Positions 17,041-25,766 of a stretch of DNA of 64,000 bases are shown here, piece after piece. How positions within the stretch are numbered: the first letter of the stretch is position 1; every line of letters starts with the position of its first letter. Source of the stretch: CAVQRB01 sp963715055 (GTDB taxonomy: Bacteria; Pseudomonadota; Alphaproteobacteria; Rhodobacterales; Rhodobacteraceae); the NCBI GenBank assembly GCA_963715055.1, contig CAVQRB010000012.1, forward strand, positions 1 through 64,000, read 5' to 3'. The translations under genes and the position numbers were made by a program. A model generated the notes under the pieces. The model made no database searches. It worked only from the letters and a program-made list of their open reading frames with translations, and had not been told where the DNA came from.

Positions 17041-17489
17041 CAAATTACTCCCTTGATGTGAGATGGACAGGATCGCCCGGTGATCGGACGTCTCCCTGTC
17101 AGCCTTTCAATACGGTCCCAGCAGGTGAAGACTGTCAAGGACTTCCTTGATGACTGCCGGCAGGCGATTTTGAGCAAGCGTGTCGCGATCCCGCCTCGCA
17201 CGACAAACAGCGGGCTTCTTGGCCTTCATGGCAGGACCACCCAGGATATCCGGAAAAAATCCTTTTTTCCCATAGGACTGGGCGAGAATCGCTTGCCGGG
17301 AAGCCGTCCATTCTCCGGCAGTTTCCCGCAGGGTTTCAATGGCTTTGCATGGCGCAGATGACCAGAGGGGATCGCGCGGGTTGGCGTGCATGGTCTGAAA
17401 CCGCAGGCATATCGCCGATCTTCTGGATGCGCGCGATCCAAGCGAAGAGCCTGCGAAAGAGGCGTAAGGGGCCGCCTGTGATCCGTGGA
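17041..17489. other. gap of about 450 bp upstream of the peptide importer
   Basis: This should contain the importer promoter on the minus strand. Frames here are fragmentary and I recognise no protein. A long minus-strand frame (17107-17937) runs through it and through the SDR remnant and is not credible as one gene. Confidence 0.4.
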
Positions 17490-18146
17490 TCGCAAAGGGG
17501 AACAGCGTTCTGGTGACCGGGCTCCAAAATGGTATTGGCGCACCCAAGGCGCTTGGCCTCTTCGCAAGAGGCCGGGGTGTTGCCGTCAGCCTTCTTGATC
17601 GCGGCGGAAGGAACGCCGCCATGGTCGCTGAACGTGAGGCGGCGGTTGCAATGGTCGTCGCGCTCGACGTAACCGACGCGGCCAGCATCGAATGCGGCTT
17701 GGCCGATGCGGTGTCGCGACCCGGCGGTCTCGACATCCTATTGGATAGCGCGAGGGTCGGCTCCAAAGATATCCGGGGGATGATGTTCCCCAAGGATATG
17801 CCGCAGGGGGAGTTGACGTGAATAACGTGGGCGCTCGGCAGGTCATGCGGGCAGAAGGTCGTGGAACCGCTCCTAAGCCTGCAGCCTGATTGGGTGGATT
17901 GCAGCAGGGTTTTTTGGCACCTGTTCGGGACCGCCATGGACGCTGGAAGCCTTTGTCGAATGCTGCCGCTCCGAGCTCTCGGATTTCGGTATCGGGTTCT
18001 GCCTCATCGAACCCTGGGGCATGCCAACGGCCTTTTTTGACGGCATGAACGCGCCGAATGACGCAGCACACAAAACTGAATTTGCCACCTCGCCCGCGAA
18101 GTTCAATCGCGGCCTGACCGGGATGCTCGACCTGAGAGCAAGATAG
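17490..18146 (+). pseudogene. decayed short-chain dehydrogenase/reductase
   Basis: Pieces of one SDR are spread over different frames. From 17513 a frame reads Val-Thr-Gly-Leu-Gln-Asn-Gly-Ile-Gly, a degenerate version of the TGxxxGIG cofactor loop. It continues through Ala-Leu-Asp-Val-Thr-Asp and Gly-Leu-Asp-Ile-Leu-Leu to a stop near 17821. From 17937 a second frame gives an SDR C-terminal part: Leu-Glu-Ala-Phe-Val-Glu-Cys, then Phe-Gly-Ile-Gly-Phe and Leu-Ile-Glu-Pro-Trp-Gly, ending at TAG 18144-18146. The catalytic Ser/Tyr/Lys stretch is missing between them. Frameshifts plus internal loss mark it as a remnant. Confidence 0.7.
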
Positions 18147-18521
18147 GAAAGACATGGAAACCTGCTCACCACAAGGCAAGGGCCTCCGACGGCATCGGTG
18201 CGGCGACGCCCCGGCATGATCAAGACCAAATTTGGCGGCGCAAGGACCATGCCTCGCGGTCAGAACCGCGCCTCGGCAAACCCTGGGCCGAAACGTTGAC
18301 GCCATCACGCACGTCCGGCAGAGCCACGGGCTTGCGAAGGGAGCACGGGAAATGGAGCGAGCGCATCACCGCCAGACGGACACTCTCGCGGCGCATCGTG
18401 AAACACAGAAAAGGTGAAGGTTTGACCATCCCGCCACAGGATGAAACCGCCCTGCCCGTGCCAAGCCAGTCATCTGAGACAGCGCTGTCGGACGCATCTG
18501 GCGCATCGACCGTCTGGCGGT
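18147..18521. other. 375-bp gap, no supported gene
   Basis: Short frames on both strands, none with a credible start, ribosome site or family pattern. It separates the SDR remnant from the convergent end of the unknown cluster. Confidence 0.4.
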
Positions 18522-18950
18522 TCAGGCGGTAGTGCCTGCCTCGAGAACAAATCGCACTCCACCCAGGACCACGTCACGGTAGAGGTAGAAGCCCATCTCG
18601 AGCGGCGGCAGGTCATCCGGAAATACCATCGGTTCGACTTCAATGCCGGCCTGCGCCACGATCTTGTTGACCAGATCCGCGACCGCCTGCGGTTCAGCCA
18701 GAGCCACCTCGCCATCGAGCATGAAGTCCTCCCATTCCAACAGGTCGAACATCACCTGTCCCAACTTGTAAAAGGGATGCGGTTCGAGGATTTCGATCCA
18801 TCGGGCGGCCCGGTCCGGAAATGCCCGTCGGAAACCGACGCCCAGTCGGGCCAGCGTGCAGGCCGCGCCACGCAACCCGTCGTTCAGAGGCATCAAGCGC
18901 ATCAGCAGCGCCACATCGGTTTCGGGCAGGTCGTCGAAAGTCAGGGGCAT
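18522..18950 (-). CDS. hypothetical protein, last gene of the prenyl-synthase arm
   Basis: A 142-residue soluble acidic protein with no signal peptide or membrane helix. It has an alpha-rich N-terminal half and an ending of the form Gly-Phe-Tyr-Leu-Tyr-Arg-Asp-Val-Val-Leu. I do not recognise the family. Its ATG begins one base after the stop of the SCP2-prenyl synthase gene, so it is almost certainly co-translated with it and probably works in the same process. Confidence 0.65.
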   Translation of the reverse strand: MPLTFDDLPETDVALLMRLMPLNDGLRGAACTLARLGVGFRRAFPDRAARWIEILEPHPFYKLGQVMFDLLEWEDFMLDGEVALAEPQAVADLVNKIVAQAGIEVEPMVFPDDLPPLEMGFYLYRDVVLGGVRFVLEAGTTA

Positions 18951-18951
18951 G

Positions 18952-20607
18952 TCAAAGCGCCCTCGTTGTCACATAATTGGAGATTTGTCGCAGTACCGCC
19001 TTGCCGGGCGTTTCCGGAATGAAACTGAGGTCGGCCTCGAACCGGCGCACGCCCTGGTTGGCCAGCCGGTCGGCATGGGCGATGGCATAATCGATTGATC
19101 CCACCTTTTGCATCGCCGCCAGCATTTCCTCGGCAAGGGCGAAGTCCTTTTGAATGCGCGGCAGGGCATTGATCTCGGTCATGCGGGTCCGGACATCTCG
19201 TCTTGCCTCGCGAAAGAGGTGAATCATCATCACCGTGCGCTTCCCTTCCAGCAAATCGCCCAAGGCTTCCTTCCCGTAAAGTGCGGTTTCGCCGATGAGG
19301 TTCAGAATATCGTCCTGGATCTGGAAAGCGATGCCTGTCAGCCGCAGGCTTTCATTGAACCGGTCCAATAGTGCCGGGTCGGTCACGCCGGCCGCCACGG
19401 CCCCGATGCGGCAGGGGCTGATGCAGGTGTACCAGCCGGTCTTCTTGGTGCTCATCCGGCTGTAGTCAGCATCCCGGGACGGCACGAAGTTTCGCCTGAT
19501 CCACCCCAGTTCAATGGCCTGTCCCTCGACGGTTTCGCGGCACATGTGCAGGATCTCGTGGATGATCCCAAGGGTTCGAGCCAAGCCGATGGTGCCGAGA
19601 TTGGACAGCGTCATATCGACGGCAAAAAGATGCATGGCGTCGCCCGCGTTGACTGCCAGCCCGATGCCATGCGCCTCGTGCAGGGTCGGAAGGCCGCGGC
19701 GATGGGTGCTCTCATCGGCGATGTCATCATGCACCAGAAAGCCGTTGTGAAACATCTCGAGCGCCGCGGCCGCGCGCACCCCGTCCTCCATCCGCCCGCC
19801 CAGAGCCATGCAGGTGGCGATCACCAGTGTCGGACGCAGCCCTTTGCCTTCGCGAACCACATAGTCTTTCATGAGCGCATAAAGATCGCGCTGCGGCGGC
19901 TTGGCGGGGATCAGGCGCAGGATTTCCTCGACCACGCGGGTCTTGCAGATGTCCATGGTCATCAGCAGGTCGTTGTCGAAGACATCGTCGAGCGCCTGCC
20001 AGCTTTCGGCCTGCCTGCCGTTCCAGAGCGACCGCGCGGGTGCCAGCACCGGCTCCTGTCGCTCCAGCAGGTCCACGCCCGCCGGGTGGCGTTTATCCAA
20101 CCAGTCGAGGGCAGGCCAAGCCGCGTCGTCCCAATAAGCTGCGCCGCGTTTGCGAGGCCGTGCCGCGGGCATTGCACCCGGCTCCCAGATACCGGCCCTG
20201 GAATCGCGGTAGTCGCTCCAGAGCGCCTGTACCACCCGCAGCCCGGACGCCCGTTGCGACAGCAGCCGGAAACAGCGCCAGACTGCCAACAGGTCCTCGC
20301 GCGAGCCGCGCATATCCAGCGACTGCTCGAGGGCCTGGTCGGAAGGCCGCTGGATCGCATCGAACAGCAGCATCAGGGCCCTGTCGTCAAAATGTACGGC
20401 GACATCGCTCGCGGTGTCTGTCGCCTGTTCGGCAGGAACGACCTTCAGCGTACTCTGCCGCGCCTGCATCAGTGAGGAGGAACCATCACCGAACATCAGG
20501 TGCAGGCGAATCTGGCCCAATTCACGGGCCGCGGCCGCGATGATCGCGGGCGCGCGCTTCGACAATGCGGCGATGGTGCCGTCAAGGACATCCGCGCCGT
20601 TAATCAC
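18952..20607 (-). CDS. polyprenyl diphosphate synthase with N-terminal SCP2-like domain
   Basis: This 551-residue protein looks two-part. Residues about 5-135 resemble an SCP2 sterol/lipid-carrier domain: a strand pattern, then a hydrophobic helix and Asp-Met-Arg-Gly-Ser. From about 210 it is an all-alpha isoprenyl diphosphate synthase with Gly-Lys-Gly-Leu-Arg-Pro (254-259), the first Asp-rich motif Asp-Asp-Ile-Ala-Asp (294-298) and a second motif Gln-Asp-Asp-Ile-Leu-Asn, which ends in Asn rather than Asp. Small residues before the first motif hint at a longer chain product (inference). GTG at 20607 follows GGGAGGGG and overlaps the stop of the upstream gene. Normal synthases are about 300-350 residues, so the extension is unusual. 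Confidence 0.8.
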   Translation of the reverse strand: MINGADVLDGTIAALSKRAPAIIAAAARELGQIRLHLMFGDGSSSLMQARQSTLKVVPAEQATDTASDVAVHFDDRALMLLFDAIQRPSDQALEQSLDMRGSREDLLAVWRCFRLLSQRASGLRVVQALWSDYRDSRAGIWEPGAMPAARPRKRGAAYWDDAAWPALDWLDKRHPAGVDLLERQEPVLAPARSLWNGRQAESWQALDDVFDNDLLMTMDICKTRVVEEILRLIPAKPPQRDLYALMKDYVVREGKGLRPTLVIATCMALGGRMEDGVRAAAALEMFHNGFLVHDDIADESTHRRGLPTLHEAHGIGLAVNAGDAMHLFAVDMTLSNLGTIGLARTLGIIHEILHMCRETVEGQAIELGWIRRNFVPSRDADYSRMSTKKTGWYTCISPCRIGAVAAGVTDPALLDRFNESLRLTGIAFQIQDDILNLIGETALYGKEALGDLLEGKRTVMMIHLFREARRDVRTRMTEINALPRIQKDFALAEEMLAAMQKVGSIDYAIAHADRLANQGVRRFEADLSFIPETPGKAVLRQISNYVTTRAL

Positions 20608-21658
20608 CGCCGGCCCCTCCCGAGAATTCCACGATGCCTCTGGTCTCGAGGCGGAAAGAGCGACCGTTGACGCGACCCGACATCTCGCAGGGACCGACGA
20701 CTTCGTGCACGTTGAAGGCATTCAGGCTGGTTTCCGACGGAATCACGATCCGCACCGCCCAGTCGGCATCGAAATCCAGCACCACCCGGTCGTCGCCCTG
20801 CCGCGCCATGATGACAAGCCGCCGCGGCAAGGCCGATACCGGCGCCACGCCGAGCAGGCCCGCGAGGGGCGGCGCCATCGACACCCGGTCACGGTCCATC
20901 TCGCCGCGCACCGCGAAACTGACGCAGCGGCGCGGGAAATGCCGCACCATGCGCCCCTTGTGCCACAGCATGAAGGAGGCGGTCGCCTCGGCGGGCCTCG
21001 CGGCCGGACGAATGAAGGTAAATACACCCGCCCATTCCGGCGGCTCTCCCGCCTCGGCGTTCAGATCGTTGGCAAAGCCGAAGACCCATTCACCCAGATC
21101 AGGCCAGCCCCAGCGGCCGCGCACCCGTTCATGATACCCCACAAGATCCACCTGCGTCCTGCCCTTCGGCGTGACCCAATCGCCGACTGCCGTCACACCG
21201 GTTTCGGACTGCCACCGCAGATGTTGGTGGCGCGCGAAAACCGCCGTCTGGCTGGTGCAGTTGCGGCTGGTGCGTGTCAACGCGAGATCAACGGCCGGGG
21301 ACCCATCAGCGGCAGCAATGCTCAGACGCCCGGCCACCCCATGTGCATGGGGTCGCGTGAAGGCCGACCAGGGAGGCCGCCGGGTGGCGGCGTTGAACTG
21401 GCTGGTATGCCAGGGCCCCTCGCCGTCATGCAGCACGAGAATGGTGGCAAAGCGCTCGGTGCCCGGCGCTTCCCCTTCGGCCGGGCCGAGCCAGGATGAA
21501 TTGGCGACCAGCGCCTTTTGCCCGTCGCGTGACAGAAAAGCGTAATGCAGCCAGCGGCGGTCAATCGGGTCGGTCAAGGGGCTGGCAGGAAAAGGCCCGG
21601 CAGGTCCGAGCCCAGTGGGCCGGGAAGACACCGCTTCGGAATACCGAAAGGACTGCAT
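20600..21658 (-). CDS. CrtC/AttH-like (lipocalin-type hydratase/cyclase) protein
   Basis: A 352-residue beta-rich protein. Features recalling the CrtC (carotenoid 1,2-hydratase) / AttH superfamily are a central Gly-Tyr-His-Glu-Arg segment followed by Trp-Gly-Trp-Pro and Glu-Trp-Val-Phe-Gly-Phe, and a closing Glu-Thr-Arg-Gly-Ile-Val-Glu-Phe. Such proteins act on isoprenoid or terpenoid skeletons, which agrees with the prenyl synthase gene it overlaps (GTGATTAA junction). No signal peptide. Family assignment is tentative; the substrate is unknown. Start supported by AGGAG, though the spacing is short. Confidence 0.6.
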   Translation of the reverse strand: MQSFRYSEAVSSRPTGLGPAGPFPASPLTDPIDRRWLHYAFLSRDGQKALVANSSWLGPAEGEAPGTERFATILVLHDGEGPWHTSQFNAATRRPPWSAFTRPHAHGVAGRLSIAAADGSPAVDLALTRTSRNCTSQTAVFARHQHLRWQSETGVTAVGDWVTPKGRTQVDLVGYHERVRGRWGWPDLGEWVFGFANDLNAEAGEPPEWAGVFTFIRPAARPAEATASFMLWHKGRMVRHFPRRCVSFAVRGEMDRDRVSMAPPLAGLLGVAPVSALPRRLVIMARQGDDRVVLDFDADWAVRIVIPSETSLNAFNVHEVVGPCEMSGRVNGRSFRLETRGIVEFSGGAGGD

Positions 21659-21796
21659 CGGCTCCTGCCCCCAAATCGAATTGTTTCATATTCGCAGATT
21701 GAATGGTATCATACTACCAGAAATAGAATAGAATTTCGATTGCCATATACGTTCGGGCGCCCTGTTATTACGGCGCATTTCCCCTGGGAGGCCGAC
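21659..21796. promoter_or_regulatory. AT-rich divergent promoter region with inverted repeat
   Basis: This 138-bp spacer between the two arms of the unknown cluster is much more AT-rich than its surroundings and must hold both promoters. TGGTATCATACTACCA (21704-21719) has TGGTA/TACCA arms around six bases. The same TGGTATC...ACCA arrangement recurs at 26871-26886 in the same cluster, which suggests a shared regulator. Confidence 0.55.
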
Positions 21797-22606
21797 GTGA
21801 AACCGAAAAAGACTTTGCCTTCAAAAGCTTCCGCCCGGTTCACCGCGATTGCGATCGAACCGCCCGATGCTCTGAAGCCGATTGCCATCAAGACTCACCG
21901 CGAGCTCTTCGCGAAGTCGCGTGAGATGGCCGAACGGGTCCGGGATAACCCGGAGTTCAGCGTGATGTTCCTGTCGAACCCTGTCCTTGCGCTCGAGGCC
22001 TATGGCATCAAGCTCAGTCCGGAATTGCGCCACCATGTCATGGATACCCTGCGTCATCCGCCCAAGCTGCGTGCCCGCCGCGCGGAACTCGAAGCCAGCC
22101 TGGAGGAGGCGCTGGGTGAAAAAGCCAAGCCCACCGATGAGGCATGGATGGCCGATCTGGTATTCCGCAAACGCAAGATCGAGCCCCGTGACATCGGCAG
22201 CGGCGAGCCTGCCTACAAGCCGGCGCTGAATGCGGCCTCGGTCGAGCGTCTGCAAAAGGCGCGCCCCAAGGCCACGAAGCGCTACAGCGGCCAGCGCCGG
22301 TCGAAAGTGCAATTCTCGCTGACCGTCGCACCGCCTTCCAACACACTGCGACGGATGGACCTCGATGCCGATGTACCGGATATGAAACCGGCCGCGAAAG
22401 CCCCCAAGTCGCTGACGCTTGAAGAGGCCTGGTTCTACAAGGACGACGCCATCGTGAAGGAGGCGGTCGAGTTGGGCCAGATCATGCGCCGCGGCTTCCC
22501 CTTCAGAACGCCCGCCGAGTTTCGCGCCATCGCCAAGGGTGAAAAGGTCGACGCCTTCCGGCGCTTTGTCCGCGCGGTCAGGATCCGCGAGGTGACGCCG
22601 GAGTGA
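21797..22606 (+). CDS. unknown protein with leader-peptide-like N-terminal helix region
   Basis: A 269-residue basic, helical protein with no signal peptide. Residues about 36-85 (Ser-Arg-Glu-Met-Ala-Glu-Arg ... Asn-Pro-Glu-Phe ... Asn-Pro-Val-Leu-Ala-Leu-Glu-Ala-Tyr-Gly-Ile) resemble the helical pattern of NHLP/Nif11-type leader regions of modified peptides. The resemblance is weak and the rest is far too long for a simple precursor. Residues 150-170 are Lys/Arg-rich. GTG start with GGGAGG. Its stop overlaps the GTG start of the next gene, so it opens a five-gene operon. Function not recognised. Confidence 0.65.
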   Translation: MKPKKTLPSKASARFTAIAIEPPDALKPIAIKTHRELFAKSREMAERVRDNPEFSVMFLSNPVLALEAYGIKLSPELRHHVMDTLRHPPKLRARRAELEASLEEALGEKAKPTDEAWMADLVFRKRKIEPRDIGSGEPAYKPALNAASVERLQKARPKATKRYSGQRRSKVQFSLTVAPPSNTLRRMDLDADVPDMKPAAKAPKSLTLEEAWFYKDDAIVKEAVELGQIMRRGFPFRTPAEFRAIAKGEKVDAFRRFVRAVRIREVTPE

Positions 22607-24336
22607 GCAACACATCGAATTTTGACTATTGCGTGCAATTCGGCATCGAGGCCGTGCGCGAGGTCTTTCACCTCGCCCTCAAGAATGAAGATCTTTTCCC
22701 CCACAACCTGCCGCCGCTGACCCGCGATTTCGGCGGCCATACCGCCACTGTGCGCGTGCGCCTGCTTGACGACATGACCGACAGCGCGGATCTGTCTTTC
22801 CAGGACGAAAAGCACATCCTCTTCGATCTGCCCATCGAGATCGCGGTCGAAACACCCGACGCCCCGGACCCGTCGCTGGCGACGGTGACACTGCAATCCA
22901 CCGTCCGGGCTCCCGGTGCTCTGGCGACCTGGCCGGTATCTGGAGACGATCAGCTTGGACTGGAGTTTTCAGGCATCACGGCGGCAGATGTCGAGGTGCC
23001 CGCGCTCACCGGCCTGCCCACACTGGATGCCGCACGCTTTGTCGCCGCGTTGCATACGAAATACGAAACCCTGCCGAGCCACAGTTTCACCCTCGGCGGC
23101 AACACGCTGAACATCTACGACGGGACACGGGACGCAACGCTGATCCCGGGCAACAAGGCCGGTAACCCCGAAATCACTGCGGCGCTCGAAAACCACGGCG
23201 GCAAGCAGTACCTCAGGATCACCATGCCACTGCACGCCAATGTCACGGTGCCCGTCACCTATGCAAGCTATGGCACGGCGACGCTTTGGCGCGAGGTCGT
23301 GACCGGGGGCGGCACGGTCCGGGTGCTGATGGAGACCGAGCCCGCGGACGACCCGCTTGCCACGACCATCGTCTTTGACAACGGCGGCATCGGCGGCATC
23401 ATCGCCGACCAGCTCGAGCCCTTGCTGATCACTCAGATCGCAGCTTTCGCCCCGGTCGAGGAACCCTGGTTCGACGAAGACAGCGCGCGCGCCCTGATCC
23501 GGCAGGAAACCGCAGGCTACCTCGCGCCGCGCCGCTTTCCCTTCTACACGCCACAATCGGGCGATTCCGAGGTTGCGCTGGAGACGCCGGTCGGCTTCCT
23601 GCTGCTGGCCAATGAAACGCTCGCGATCCTGATGAACCGGCGGACCGGCACCGCGGCGGATGACGCAGCACCCGATGACTTTCGAGGGGCGCACATCCTT
23701 GCACTGGCGCTCAGCCGGGCGGTTCTGGACGAAACCATCGCCGATGCCATCGCAGAGGAATTTCCAGGCCTTGCCAGCGGCGGTCACCGGATCGAAACGG
23801 ACGAAGGCGACGCCACGCTGCAATCGCTGTCGGTCACCCCATCAGACCCCGGCAGCCACGATGAAAGCGAGGGGCATCTCTGGGTCTCGGGCGAGGCCGA
23901 GGTGCACATAGACTGCTGGCCGGATCCCGACGTCAGCTTTGACGGCCCGATCTTCCTGCGCCTTGATGTGACGGAAACCGACACGGAATGCAGCGCTGTG
24001 TTCCGCGCCGAGATGGGCGAATTCGATGCCGGCCAGAGCTGTTGCGACGTTTTCGTCGATTTGATCATCCCGATCGTCGGCTGGATCATGCTGGGTGTCA
24101 TCGAGTCCATGATCGACCGGGTCGGCGGCGAGCTGGCCGAGGAATTCGCCGGGGCACAGGAACGTCAGATGCAACCCATCCCGACCTTCGTGGTCGGCGT
24201 GGCCGAACTGCAGGCCTGCCTTGAATCGGTGCAGACCTCATCGCAAGGACTGGTGATGCCGGGCAAGCTGCGCATCCGCCGCGAAGGAACGAGTTTCGAA
24301 GACCTGCTTGAAGGCGGCGACCTGCCGCGCCCCTGA
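22603..24336 (+). CDS. unknown 577-residue protein, possibly TULIP/P47-like lipid-binding
   Basis: A large acidic, beta-rich protein without a signal peptide. It opens with an amphipathic helix (Phe-Asp-Tyr-Cys-Val-Gln ... Val-Phe-His-Leu-Ala) followed by alternating strands. It has one notable hydrophobic stretch near residues 482-505 (Val-Asp-Leu-Ile-Ile-Pro-Ile-Val-Gly-Trp-Ile-Met) right after a Cys-Cys pair. The layout recalls TULIP/P47-type proteins that hold lipids in a groove, but no diagnostic motif proves it. It overlaps the preceding gene (GTGA) and lies 33 bp before the next, which has its own AAAGGAG site. Confidence 0.65.
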   Translation: MSNTSNFDYCVQFGIEAVREVFHLALKNEDLFPHNLPPLTRDFGGHTATVRVRLLDDMTDSADLSFQDEKHILFDLPIEIAVETPDAPDPSLATVTLQSTVRAPGALATWPVSGDDQLGLEFSGITAADVEVPALTGLPTLDAARFVAALHTKYETLPSHSFTLGGNTLNIYDGTRDATLIPGNKAGNPEITAALENHGGKQYLRITMPLHANVTVPVTYASYGTATLWREVVTGGGTVRVLMETEPADDPLATTIVFDNGGIGGIIADQLEPLLITQIAAFAPVEEPWFDEDSARALIRQETAGYLAPRRFPFYTPQSGDSEVALETPVGFLLLANETLAILMNRRTGTAADDAAPDDFRGAHILALALSRAVLDETIADAIAEEFPGLASGGHRIETDEGDATLQSLSVTPSDPGSHDESEGHLWVSGEAEVHIDCWPDPDVSFDGPIFLRLDVTETDTECSAVFRAEMGEFDAGQSCCDVFVDLIIPIVGWIMLGVIESMIDRVGGELAEEFAGAQERQMQPIPTFVVGVAELQACLESVQTSSQGLVMPGKLRIRREGTSFEDLLEGGDLPRP

Positions 24337-24369
24337 CGCCGGGGCCTGAACGCGTGAAAGGAGAGGACG

Positions 24370-25749
24370 ATGCCAACCGAAAGAGGCTTTGTGGAAACGC
24401 TCGGGGTAGGACGCGCCGGGCTTGTCGAAGCGGCGGTGCTGCACGGCGACGGGTCACGAGCGATCTATACCGTCGCCGATCTGGATGCCGACCCGGAACG
24501 CTTCAACGAAAGGCTGTCGAAATTCGGCATCCTGCGCGACGCGATGGACCGGGCCGAACCGGTCGAGATCGAATTCGACCGATCCGATGGCTTTCGCCCG
24601 GTCGAAAGCGTCAAGCGGCTGACCCGGGATGCGCTGGAAAGGCCCGAGGAAACCTCGGTCGCCTCGGGCATGGTGGTCGGGCTTTCGGTATCCTTCGAGG
24701 TGAACATCAATCCCTTTGGCGAAGCGTCGGATCGCGCCATGCTCGCCTTGCTGACCGGCACCGGCGTGGTCAACTTCGTCATCCGCCTGCAGGCGCCCGA
24801 ACGCCATGCGGCCATGGCGATGGTCGACATCGCCCGTGACGCGCAGGCCTCCGGTGCAAGCGTGACAGTGACCTTCGGCACCAAGAACCGCGAGGTCACG
24901 CAGATCGCGCGCGACGATCTGGCCGGCGCCAGCGGCCAGGAGACCGAGCAGTTTTCGGCCTTTGTGGAGGAGATCACCCATACACCGGTCTCCAACCTGA
25001 TGCTGGTCGCCGTGACCACCGCGCCCGAGTTCGTCTTGGAGGGAAATGTTGTCCCGCTGGAGGGTTTTACGCCGGAGCTGCGCAATCTGGCGGTGGTCTA
25101 CAACTCGCCGGAATACCTGCTGCTTCAAGCTGCGCTGCGCGACAAATTGCGGGTGGAACTGATGACCCTGCGACCGCGCGAGCGCGACGATCCGGACAAA
25201 CAGCCGGATGAACCGGTCGGCGACGAAATCCCGCGCAATGATGTGACGGGGATAGCGCGCTATGCCGAGGCGAAACCGGCCGCAATGAGCGGCGACTCAA
25301 AGCTCCGGACGGAAGCGATGGGCAAAGCCACGCGGGCCACCTACCTTCTGCGGGGCGCCACCCTTCAGCACGCTCTCTGCTCTGCCAGCCGGCCCGTCTG
25401 GATCGAGGTCAACCGGCGCGCGCTGGACCTGGGGCCGGACGAGGAATGCATCGAAGGCCTGCCCTCCAGCGACATGCGTCCGCAGACCATCCGCGAGTTG
25501 AACCTGCCTTACCGCGCCGCGTGGATCGGCTATGGCTGCTTCAACCACGGCGTCTACCGCATCCAGATCGCCACGGATCGCGATGTCACCGTGTTTGTCG
25601 ATGGCGAGGAAATCTGCCTGCATCGCGACAAGGCGGGCGACACGGTCTTCGGCCATGCCTGCCTCGAAGGCGACCATGAAATCCGGATCGTGTTTGAGAA
25701 TTGGAAATGCAAGGCGAAGTTTGATATGGACGTGTATCGCATCCGCTGA
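24370..25749 (+). CDS. unknown 459-residue protein, possible PA14-like C-terminal domain
   Basis: Soluble protein with no signal peptide. Residues about 1-250 are an alpha/beta region I cannot place. The C-terminal 140 residues are beta-rich and include Gly-Val-Tyr-Arg-Ile-Gln-Ile-Ala-Thr-Asp-Arg-Asp-Val-Thr-Val-Phe-Val-Asp-Gly, then Leu-Glu-Gly-Asp-His-Glu-Ile-Arg-Ile. This order of strands, the Val-Asp-Gly turn and the 'gly-x-his' strand resembles PA14-type carbohydrate-binding domains. Part of the same operon; AAAGGAG precedes the ATG. Confidence 0.65.
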   Translation: MPTERGFVETLGVGRAGLVEAAVLHGDGSRAIYTVADLDADPERFNERLSKFGILRDAMDRAEPVEIEFDRSDGFRPVESVKRLTRDALERPEETSVASGMVVGLSVSFEVNINPFGEASDRAMLALLTGTGVVNFVIRLQAPERHAAMAMVDIARDAQASGASVTVTFGTKNREVTQIARDDLAGASGQETEQFSAFVEEITHTPVSNLMLVAVTTAPEFVLEGNVVPLEGFTPELRNLAVVYNSPEYLLLQAALRDKLRVELMTLRPRERDDPDKQPDEPVGDEIPRNDVTGIARYAEAKPAAMSGDSKLRTEAMGKATRATYLLRGATLQHALCSASRPVWIEVNRRALDLGPDEECIEGLPSSDMRPQTIRELNLPYRAAWIGYGCFNHGVYRIQIATDRDVTVFVDGEEICLHRDKAGDTVFGHACLEGDHEIRIVFENWKCKAKFDMDVYRIR

Positions 25750-25766
25750 CCGGAAAGGAGTTCCGC

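Noticed and set aside
17107..17937. 276-codon minus-strand frame upstream of the peptide importer
   Set aside because: It runs through the SDR remnant and has low-information composition; no recognisable domain.
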